Translations under genes and position numbers: made by a program | NCBI GenBank assembly: GCA_964649825.1 | Contig: CAZYQW010000133.1 | Location: 1-58,498 of the forward strand | Reading direction: 5' to 3' | Origin: CAZYQW01 sp964649825 | GTDB taxonomy: Bacteria; Planctomycetota; B15-G4; JADJEK01 | DNA: 58,498 nucleotides | The notes under the pieces: generated by a model | Database searches by the model: none | What the model saw: the letters and a program-made list of their open reading frames with translations, nothing else | Told to the model about the DNA's origin: nothing | In this document: in pieces, positions 16,914-26,000 of the stretch | Numbering within the stretch: the stretch's first letter is position 1 | How the letters are laid out: each line of letters starts with the position of its first letter

Positions 16914-17276
16914 AGCAGCGGCGACGCGACGCTGATCCGCGACTCCTCCGGTTCGCCAAGGCGAAGCACCCGGCGCGATGGTTCCACCCGTTCCACCCGT
17001 TCCCACCGTTCCCACCGTTCCCACAGGGGCATCGCCGGGCACGGAACTTGCAACGGCAAACCTCACCTCCGGTTCCTTTACGAGGATGGATCGATCGTGA
17101 GCCACAACGGCCGCAAAGGACGCTTCCCCTCGGGGAGGGCCTCGATTTCACGGGACCTCGCCGGTTCGACGGAAGGTCAGCCGCCGGCCGAGTCAGTCGC
17201 TGAACGCGTCGTTTTGTAGAAACACGGCGGCACCCGTTTCCCCCGATCCCTTCCTCCGCGCTCCGAGATTCAAGTC
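16914..17276. other. Intergenic stretch with a short tandem repeat, otherwise empty
   Basis: This 363-nt gap holds the 9-bp tandem array at 16982-17026 and, near 17100-17125, a GAGCCACAACGGCCGCAAAG segment that looks like a decayed copy of short dispersed repeats. I see no coding signal, tRNA or convincing terminator. Confidence 0.6.
16982..17026. repeat. Tandem 9-bp repeat, five copies
   Basis: TTCCACCCG twice, TTCCCACCG twice, then TTCCCACAG, head to tail with no spacers. In two frames it would encode proline-rich (VPP/VPT) or WER-type peptides, but there is no gene around it, so it is best taken as an intergenic simple repeat. Confidence 0.85.
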
Positions 17277-17534
17277 ATGCGGTCTCACTCACCTTCGCCC
17301 GAACGGAACTCGCGCTGGGCGATGACGCGGATCGACTTTGGAGAATCGTTGGCCAAGGTCGTGCGCGGCCGCCCCGATCGAGCGCGCGCGCTGCGAGATT
17401 TCGGCATCTCCCCCGACGAGTCGACCACCCTCGAGCTTGCGTGCCTGGCGCGCGGCATCGACTCGTCGGCCATCCACTTCACGTTCTGGACGCTCGACCA
17501 GTTGAGAGCGTCGGGCCAGGAGCCCACTGCGTGA
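17277..17534 (+). CDS. Small ScdA_N (DUF542)-like protein
   Basis: An 85-residue ORF. The part from residue 22 on (FGESLAKVVRGRPDRARAL, then FGISPDESTTLELACLARGI) matches the spacing of the ScdA/RIC N-terminal domain (DUF542), where a helix is followed by YGIDFCCGG and LEEACRERG. The CCGG cysteines that define that domain are replaced by ISPDE. If the similarity is real it cannot bind iron in the usual way. The start may be 17277 or 17322 (MTRIDFGE); neither has a strong ribosome site. An equally long frame exists on the opposite strand, so coding status is not certain. Confidence 0.45.
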   Translation: MRSHSPSPERNSRWAMTRIDFGESLAKVVRGRPDRARALRDFGISPDESTTLELACLARGIDSSAIHFTFWTLDQLRASGQEPTA

Positions 17535-17560
17535 CCAGGCACGGACGCGCGGGGCCGGCG

Positions 17561-18382
17561 CTACAGCCCGAGCTCCGGGTCCGGGTCTTTGAGCGCGTGT
17601 GCGGTCAGCTCCGCGACGAGGTACTCGTATGCCTCGTCCACGGAGTCGGTCCGGAAGAACAAGTCGACGTCCTTCGGGCTGATCGTGCCGTACTTGATGA
17701 GCGGCTCGAAGTTCAGCACCTGTTCCCAGAACGACTTCCCGAACAGGACGATGGGCAGCTTCTTCTTGATCTTCAGCGTCTGGACGAGCGTCACCACTTC
17801 CATGAACTCGTCGAGCGTGCCGAACCCGCCCGGCATCACGACGATCGCCTTCGCCAGATAGGCGAACCAGAACTTCCGCATGAAGAAGTAGTGGAACTCG
17901 AACGACAGCGCGCGCGTGATGAACGGGTTGTCGTTCTGCTCGAACGGCAGCGAGATGTTGAGACCGACGTTCTCGCCACGCGCCTCGGACGCGCCGCGGT
18001 TCGCCGCCTCCATGATGCCGGGGCCTCCTCCGGAGCAGATCACGAAGCGGCGATCGCCTCCACCTAGGGCCTTCGACCACGCGGTCAGCCGGCGCGAGAG
18101 CTCGCGTGCGGCTTCGTAGTACTTCGACATCTCCACGTCCATCATGGCCCGGTCGACGTCGCCACCCTCCTTCTCGACGAGGCTCAGCGCCTTCTTCGTG
18201 TCCTCCTCGGATCGGATGCGAGCCGACCCGAATACGACGATCGTGTCGCGGATGCCGAACTTCTCGAACCGCGACCGCGGCTCGATGTACTCCGACAGGA
18301 TGCGAAGGATGCGCGCATCCGGGCTGTTGAGGAACTGTTCGTTCCGGTACGCCTTGACGGCGCGATATCGGCTTTCCGGCAT
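17561..18382 (-). CDS. LOG-family (TIGR00730-type) Rossmann-fold protein
   Basis: A 273-residue protein of the LOG / 'lysine decarboxylase-like' family. The signature PGGFGTLDEFMEVVTLVQT near residue 180 carries the PGGxGTxxE motif of cytokinin-activating nucleoside-5'-monophosphate phosphoribohydrolases. Upstream ICSGGGPGIMEAANRGA is the nucleotide-binding loop. Longer LOG proteins like this one (type II, 250-300 residues) include enzymes acting on AMP or related nucleotides and PpnN-like proteins, so the substrate is open. The start at 18382 was chosen for its GAGGG 5 nt upstream; the extension to 18448 is proline-rich. It is a single gene, convergent with the small ORF at 17277 and 127 nt downstream of the oxidoreductase gene. 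Confidence 0.85.
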   Translation of the reverse strand: MPESRYRAVKAYRNEQFLNSPDARILRILSEYIEPRSRFEKFGIRDTIVVFGSARIRSEEDTKKALSLVEKEGGDVDRAMMDVEMSKYYEAARELSRRLTAWSKALGGGDRRFVICSGGGPGIMEAANRGASEARGENVGLNISLPFEQNDNPFITRALSFEFHYFFMRKFWFAYLAKAIVVMPGGFGTLDEFMEVVTLVQTLKIKKKLPIVLFGKSFWEQVLNFEPLIKYGTISPKDVDLFFRTDSVDEAYEYLVAELTAHALKDPDPELGL

Positions 18383-18509
18383 CGTTCCCTCGTCGGGACC
18401 CACGGGAGAGAGAGGAAGCGGTGTACACGGGTGGCTCGCCCGCGGCAACGACGTTCCGGCGGTCGATGCACGAATCGTCGGTGTCGCGGGCGCGCCGCGC
18501 GGCCACGAA

Positions 18510-19700
18510 TCAGGTGGTGGAGAGATCGACGCGCCGTCCTTCGCCGGCCGAGACGTAGGCCGCGTAGACGACCTCCACGACGTCGCGGCCGAGCTCTCCG
18601 CCCCCGTCGTCCGGCTCGTTCGAATGGAGCGCGGTCACGAACGCCTCGCACATTGCGAGCTGCCCCGAGCTCCAGTCCTCGTCCGGGATCGGAGTGGACC
18701 ATCCACCCCCGCCGTCGAGCTTCTCCATGATGTAGGCGTCGCCGAAGACGCCTCGGTCCGGGGCATAGGCGCGCAGCATGTCATTGGGGCTCATGTTGCA
18801 TTTCATATGGCAGTTCGACGCGTGGATATCGAGCCGGCTCTCCATACCGCCGAGTTGATTGTCGCTTCCATACGCAACGCCGCGCGACCCGTCGTCGAAT
18901 CCGATCACGGCCACCCCCCAGTTCTCGACGTCGATCCAGCCGTCCGCCACTCGGATCTCGTCGTCACGGAGGCCGCGCACGTCCGTCAGGTCGCCGACCT
19001 CCGCCGTCACCGATACCGGCCTCACCGGGGCACCGCGCCGCCGCATCCCCTCGACGCGCTTCAGATGGATCATCGCGCCGATTGGATGCGACCCGAGCCG
19101 CAGCAGCGCTCCGCCCCCCGTGTCGCGAAAGCGCTTCGCGTACGGCGAGTGGGAACCGCCGTGGCTCTCCCACCCGCGCATCTCGAGGATGGCGCCCCCC
19201 GCGCGTTCGAGCAACGTCTTCGCCCGGACGATGGACGGCGCGTAGAGCCAGTTCTCGCCGTAGAAGAGGCGCACACCGGCCGCCTTCGCGGCATCGATCA
19301 TCGCGTCGCAGTCCGCCGCGGCAAGGCGGAGCATCTCGCGTCGATCGACCGCGGCGAGGTCGGCCCCGGCCGGGAGTCCATGACCGACGAACGCGGTCAA
19401 CGGCTTGGTGCAGATCACGTGCTTCCCCGCCCGCGCCGCCGCCACCGCGAACGACCGATGCAGCCCGTTCGGTACGCAGAGATCGACGACTTCGACGGCG
19501 TCGCACGAGAGCATCTCGTCCAGGTCGCGGCAGACGTGAGGGACGGCGTGCCGGCCGCCGTACGCTCGCGCGCTCGCTTCGGTCCGCGCGCAGACGGCGA
19601 CGACCCGCGCACGGTCGCCGACGCTCTTCGCGTAGCAACGGGCGCGCGTCTCGGCGAGGAAGCCGGCGCCGGCGATTCCGATTCCGATCGAGCGCGTCAC
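18510..19700 (-). CDS. Gfo/Idh/MocA-family NAD(P)-dependent oxidoreductase
   Basis: A 396-residue sugar-dehydrogenase-like protein. The Rossmann motif GIGIAGAGFLAETRA is at the N-terminus, ICTKPLT corresponds to the family's EKP substrate loop (Glu replaced by Thr), and GENWLYAPSI with GALLRLGSHPIGAMIHL contains the usual substrate-domain signature and its His. Members oxidise or reduce cyclic polyols and sugars such as inositol or N-acetyl-hexosamines, or remove sugars. The GTG start at 19700 has an excellent GGAGGAA site; the longer frame is upstream noise. It is transcribed away from the PKS across a 300-nt gap, so it might share regulation with it, though that is weak evidence. Confidence 0.87.
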   Translation of the reverse strand: MTRSIGIGIAGAGFLAETRARCYAKSVGDRARVVAVCARTEASARAYGGRHAVPHVCRDLDEMLSCDAVEVVDLCVPNGLHRSFAVAAARAGKHVICTKPLTAFVGHGLPAGADLAAVDRREMLRLAAADCDAMIDAAKAAGVRLFYGENWLYAPSIVRAKTLLERAGGAILEMRGWESHGGSHSPYAKRFRDTGGGALLRLGSHPIGAMIHLKRVEGMRRRGAPVRPVSVTAEVGDLTDVRGLRDDEIRVADGWIDVENWGVAVIGFDDGSRGVAYGSDNQLGGMESRLDIHASNCHMKCNMSPNDMLRAYAPDRGVFGDAYIMEKLDGGGGWSTPIPDEDWSSGQLAMCEAFVTALHSNEPDDGGGELGRDVVEVVYAAYVSAGEGRRVDLSTT

Positions 19701-20000
19701 GATTCCTCCGCGGCGGGGCGTCACCCAACGCAGTATGACCGCAACCGAAGAAGCACACGGCACGTGTGCGCTTGAGGGCGCGGTCACGTGTCGGGTGGAC
19801 ATGCTTCAAGTTCTTCGCGGCACACGCGAAGAACTCGAGGCCTGGAACCCAACACGAGGCGGCATCCTACGAGATCGGCCGCGATTCCGAGATGGGCCCG
19901 AAGGGAACGATCTCACGCCTCCCGGGCGGGAAAGTGGCATCTGCTACACTGCCGGGCCGTTCTCCCCTGCCTGGGATCTGTGCCTTTGGGACGCGACTGA
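19701..20000. other. Divergent intergenic region upstream of the PKS
   Basis: This 300-nt stretch separates the oxidoreductase and PKS starts and must carry both promoters. The best -10-like hexamer for the PKS is TACACT at 19945-19950 preceded by TGC (extended -10 type), but no matching -35 is seen. No ribosome site is clear before the PKS ATG at 20001, and I find no repeat or coding signal here. Confidence 0.4.
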
Positions 20001-23000
20001 ATGGCCGACGGAGAACCAACTTCCGACACGTCCGGCGCCGGGCTGGACGATCGGTTCCTCGCCCAGTTGAACGGCGCGGCGCCAGCCCGTGTCCGGCGGC
20101 TGTTGTGCGACTACACATGCACGCAGGCCGCCCACTTCCTGGGCTACGGCGGCGACTTCGCGGTCGGGCCGGAGGATCGCTTCATGGACCTCGGGTTCGA
20201 CTCGCTGCGGGCGGTCGACTTCAAGATCCGGCTCGAGTCCCGCCTCGCGATCCAGCTCCGCTCGACGGTGTTGTTCGACTGTCCGACTCCGGCTTCGCTC
20301 GTCGACCACCTGATCGAGGCACTCGCGCCCGGCGCGTCGGACGAGCGGAGTGCCGCGGACGCCCCGGCACGGAGGCGCGAGCGGGTCACGAACGAGGAGC
20401 TCGAGCGGCTCGACCTCGACGCGCTTCGCGATCTCGTGCGGCGGCAGTCGGCGCGGCTTCTGTCGCTCGAGGACGCGCTGCGCGAACCGATCGCGATCGT
20501 CGGCATGGCGTGCCGCTTTCCCGGCGGCGCGAACGATCCGGACTCGTTCTGGCGGATCCAGCGTGACGGCGTCGACGCGATCTCCGAGGTGCCGCCGAGC
20601 CGTTGGGCGATCGACGAGTACTACGATCCCGACCGTGAGAAGCCGGGGAAGATGTACACGCGGTACGGCGGTTTCCTCGATCAGGTCGACCGTTTCGACG
20701 CGCGCTTCTTCGGGATCTCCCCGCGCGAGGCGGTGCAGCTCGACCCGCAGCATCGGATCCTGCTCGAGGTGACGTGGGAGGCATTGGAGCGCGCGGGAAT
20801 CGCACCGGACTCGCTCGAGGGAACGCCGACCGGCGTCTTCGTCGGGACGCGCGGCGCCGACTACTACCAAGGCCACACGAGCTGGCGGCCGGAGGACGCC
20901 GAGACCTACTACGCGACCGGCAACGCGATCAGCACGCTGGCCGGTCGCATCGCGTACTTCTTGGGATTGACCGGACCCTGCTTCGCGCTCGACACCGCCT
21001 GCTCGTCGTCGCTCGTGGCGCTCCACAACGCGGTGCAGAGCCTGCGGCGCGGCGAGTCGAGCGCGGCGCTCGTCGCGGGCATCAACCTGATGCTCGATCC
21101 GTTCGGCACGATCGCGATCTGCAAGGCGTCGATGCTCGCCGAGGACGGTCGCTGCAAGACGTTCAGCGCGGCGGCCGACGGCTACGTGCGCTCCGAGGGA
21201 TGCGGCGTGCTCGTCTTGAAACGCCTCTCTCGCGCGCGCATGGACGGCGATCGCGTCCTCGCCGTGATCCGCGGCACCGCGATCAACCAGGACGGAGCGA
21301 GCGGCGGACTCACCGTCCCATCCCGCGACGCGCAGGAGGCCGTGATCCGACTCGCGCTTCAGAACGCCGGACTCGAGCCGAACGACGTCGACTACGTCGA
21401 GGCGCACGGGACCGGCACGTCGCTCGGCGACCCGATCGAGGTCGCCGCGCTCGACGCCGTGTTCGGGCCGTCGCGGCCGAAGGATCGTCCGCTGGTAGTC
21501 GGCTCGGTGAAGACGAACATCGGACACCTGGAGCCGGCGGCGGGCATCGCGGGCTTGATCAAGGTGATCCTCGCGCTCCGCGAGGAGACGATTCCGCCGC
21601 TCGTCGGCCTGACCGAGCGGAATCCTCACATCCCGTGGGACGAGACCGTGATCCAAGTCCCCGTCGAGCCGACCGCGTGGCCGCGCGGCGAGCGCCCGCG
21701 CCGAGCCGGCATCAGCTCCTTCGGCTTCAGCGGGACGAACGCCCACGCGGTGATCGAGGAGGCGTCCGACGCCTCCCCGGCGACGGAGCCCTCGAGAGAT
21801 CGCGGCGCGACCGGGAAGGCGCCCGAGCTCTTCTGCATCTCCGGGCAGAACGAGGGCGCGGTGGCCGAGCTGCTCCGGCTCCATCGCGACCGGCTCGATC
21901 GAGAGCGGCCACCGCTCGCCGACGCCTGCGCCAGCGTGGCCCTTGGCCGCGCGCACCTCTCGATCCGCCGGGCGTTCCTCGCGCGCGACGTCGACGACCT
22001 CGTGAGACAGCTCGACGTCGCGATCGCGGGCGGCGAGAGCGGCTTGTCGGGCCGGGCGCCGCCGCGGCCGCCGCGAGTCGCGTTCCTCTTCACCGGACAG
22101 GGGGCGCAGTACGCGGGCATGGGCCGGGCGCTCTACGATCGCTGGCCGGCCTTCAGGGACGCGCTCGATCGCGCCGGCGCTGCACTCGCGGACCACGTCG
22201 AGCCGCGGCTCCTCGACGTCCTCTTCGGCGACGCGACGGACCGCCTTGCGCGCACCGACTTCACGCAGCCCGCGCTCTTCGCGTTCGAGTTCGCGCTGTC
22301 CGAGCTGGTCGCATCGTTCGGGATCGAGCCGGACTGGATGATCGGGCACAGCGTCGGCGAGTACGCCGCGGCGTGCCGCGCCGGCGTCTTCTCCCTCGAC
22401 GACGCGGCTCGACTGATCGCCGCGCGCGGTCGTTTCATGGTCGAGCGGACCGTGCCCGGCGCGATGATCGCCGTCGCGGCCGCGGCGGCCGACGTCGAGG
22501 ACCGCGTCGCGGCCCAGAGGAACCTGCTCTCGATCGCGGCGATCAACGGCCCGGCGAGCGTCGTCGTCTCGGGCGACGCCAACGCGATCGACGCGCTCGC
22601 GGCCGACCTCGCAAGCGGCGGCGTCGCGGTGAAGCGGCTCGATGTCTCGCACGCGTTCCACTCGCCCTTGATGGACCCGATGCTCGAGTCGTTCGCCGCC
22701 GTGGCGCGAACCGTGTCGTACCACGCGCCGGCGTCGGGCTTCATCTCGAACCTCGACCCGGGCCCCGCGACCGCCGCGATCGCGACCCCGGACTACTGGA
22801 TCCGGCACGTCCGCGAGCCGGTGCGGTTCGAGGCCGGCATCCACGCGCTCGTACGCGAGGGCGTCGACGTCCTGATCGAGATCGGACCCTCCCCCACTCT
22901 GCTCGGGATGGCGCGGCGCTTCGTGGCCGCGCCCGGGCTCGCGTGGCTTCCGTTGCTGCGTCGCGGGGACGACGACGGCATCGAGCTGTCGAAGACCCTC

Positions 23001-26000
23001 GCCGAAGCGTACGTTCGCGGCGTGCCGCTCGAATGGAAGGGAATCTTCCCGGTGCGGCGGCGCACGAGCGTCGCCCTGCCGACGTACCCGTTCCAACGCG
23101 AGCGGTTCTGGCTCGACGGCCGCAAGTCGGAGCGTCGGACGACGCGGAGCGCTCACGCTCTGCTCGGCGAGCGGCTCTCCGTCGCTCCGCTCGAGGAACG
23201 CGCCGTCCTCTACCAGACGCGGCTCTCCGAGCACGACCCCGCCTGGCTGATCGGACACCGGGCGTTCGACGTCACCGTGCTGCCCGCCGCCGCGTTCGTC
23301 GAAGCGGTCTTCGCGGCCGGGCGCGAGCGGCTCGGGCGCGATCGCTTGACGATCTCCAGCGTCAGCATCGCGGCCCCGATCCTGCTCGACGATCGAACGA
23401 CCGACGTTCAACTGTCGATCACCCACGACGGCGGCGCTCACCGGTTCAAGTTCTTCAGCCGCGCCGCCGGCGAGGATGGGCCGTGGACCGAGCACGCGTC
23501 GGGTCGCTTCGACCCCGCTCCCGACGACGACGCAGCCGCCCTCGACGTCGGCGCGATCCGGGCGCGCTGCACCGATGAGATCGACGTCGACGACTACTAC
23601 GCCCTCTACGAGCGCAAGGGCCTCGGCTACGGCGAGTCGTTTCGCGTCATTCGATCCCTTCGGCGCGGCGACGGCGAAGCGCTCGCGGAGCTCGAGCTTC
23701 CGAGTCGCGCCCGCGACGCGTCGCCGTTCTCGATCCATCCCGTGCTCCTCGACGGTTGCTTCCAGTCGTGCCTCACGATCGCGGTCGACAAGGGACATCA
23801 CGAGTTCTATCTGCCGATCGGCATCGAGAAGGTCGAGCTGGTCGGGCCGCCGAGCGATCGGATGTCCTGCCACGCGCGCCTCCGCTCCGTCGAGGCGGAC
23901 GGCCGCGTGCTGACGTGGGACATCGATCTCGTCACGGAGACCGGCGCCGTCCACGTGCGCGTCCGCGGGCATCGCCTCGTCCAGACCGATCGCGACACGG
24001 TGCTCGCCGGCGCCGACGCGATGCGGACCCTCGCGCACGTCGTCGCGTGGACGCCGCGCCCGCTGAAGACGCCCGACGGAGTCGAGCTTCACGGCGACTG
24101 GCTCATCCTCGCCGATCGCGGCGGAGTCGGTGACGGCCTCGCGGCGCGCCTCGAGCGTCACGGTGCGCGCGCCCACGTCGTTCACCGCGGAGAAGGCGAC
24201 CTCGCCCGATCCGTGGCGGAGCGGTTCGAAGGCGAGCGCGCGTTGCGCGGAGTCGTCCACCTCTGGAGCCTCGACGCCGCGCCCGGCGACCCCGCCGGCT
24301 CGGCCGCTCAGGCGATCGTCTGCGGCAGCGCGCTCGATCTCGTCCACCGTCTCGCGCAGCACGGCGCGACGGCGCGGTTGATCCTCGTGACGCGCGGAGC
24401 GACGAGCGCGGCGGGCGACGCCGTGAACCCGGCCGGCGCGACCCTCCTCGGGCTCGGCTCGGTGATCGCGCTCGAGCATCCGAGCTGGCGGTGCGCCCGT
24501 GTCGACCTCGACGCGACCGGGACCGACGCCGGCGCGGACGCGGATCACCTCGCGGCCGAGGTGCTCGCGCCCGACGGGGAGGCGCAGACGGCGTGGCGCC
24601 GGACCGAACGCTTCGCCGCACGCCTGCGCCGCGGGTCGACGGCCGAGTCCGGAGAACTCGCGATCCCGAAGCCGCCGTTCCAGCTCCGCTCGCGCGGCTA
24701 CGGCGTGCTCGAGAACCTCGCCCTCGTCGCCGGTTCGCGTCGCGCGCCCGGCCCCGGCGAGGTGGAGATCGAGGTTCGCGCCGCGCCGCTCAACTTCAAG
24801 GACGTGCTGTTCGCGCTCGGCGTGCTGAAGGACCACGGCGCCGCGCCACGATCGCTCGACCAGGAGCTCGGGCTCGAGGCGGCGGGCGTCGTGACGGCGG
24901 TCGGCGACGGCGTCGACTTCGCGCTGGGTCGACCCGTCCTCGCCTCGGTGACCGGCGCGCTCGCGAGCCACGTCACGATGCCGGCATACGCCGTCGTTCC
25001 GATCCCGGAGGGCCTCGACTTCACCGACGCGGCCGCGCTGCCGACCGTCTTCCTCACGTCGCTCTACGCGCTCGAGAGATGCGCGAACCTCGCGCCCGGC
25101 GAGCGCGTCTTGATCCACGCCGCGGCCGGCGGAGTCGGACAGGCCGCGATCCAGGTCGCGCGACGTCGAGGCTGCGAGGTCTTCGCCACCGCGTCTCCCG
25201 CGAAGTGGGACGGGCTGCGCGCACAGGGGATCGAGCACGTCTTCAGCTCGCGCAAACCGGGCTTCGCGCAGGAGATCCTCGACCGCACCGGAGGCCGCGG
25301 CGTCGACGTCGTGTTGAACTCGCTCCCCGGCGACATGATCGAGGAAGGCGTGCGTTGCCTCGCGCCGAACGGCCGTTTCGTCGAGATCGGCAAGATCGAC
25401 GTCTGGAGCGCGGATCGCATGAAGGAGGCGCGCCCGGACGTCCGGTACTTCGCGTTCGACATGGACGACGTGCGCCGCGCCGACCCGGGCCTCCACCACG
25501 CGTTGATGACGGACCTCGCGCGCGGCTTCGCCGACGGCACGTTCGTGCCGCTGCCGGCCCGCGTCTTCCCGCTCGCGCGCGCGGCCGACGCGTTCCGCCT
25601 CCTCGCGCAGGCCAAGCACGTCGGCAAGGTCGTGCTGCGGTTTCCGGCGGCCGGGTCCGCGAAAGAGGAGCGCCTCCGCGACGACGCGAGCTACCTCGTC
25701 ACCGGCGGCGGCGGCGCCCTCGGCCTCGAGACCACGCGGTGGTTGGTCGAACGCGGCGCGCGCCACCTCGTGCTCTGCGGGCGCCGCGAGCCGTCGGACG
25801 CGACCCGAGCCGCGTTCGCCGCGATCGAGCGGACGGGGGCGAGGATCGAGTTCGCGACGCTCGACGTCTCGGACCGCGCTCAGGTCGCGGCGCTCGTCGA
25901 CCGCATCACGCCGCGGCTCGCGGGCGTCGTCCACGCGGCCGGCGTCATCGACGACGGAATGCTGCTGAACCAGACGTTCGAACGCCTCGACACCGTCCTC

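Noticed and set aside
16802..17203. Proline/Phe-rich ORF over the 9-bp repeat
   Set aside because: It overlaps the nucleotidyltransferase in another frame and its repeat peptide is only the translation of the tandem repeat.
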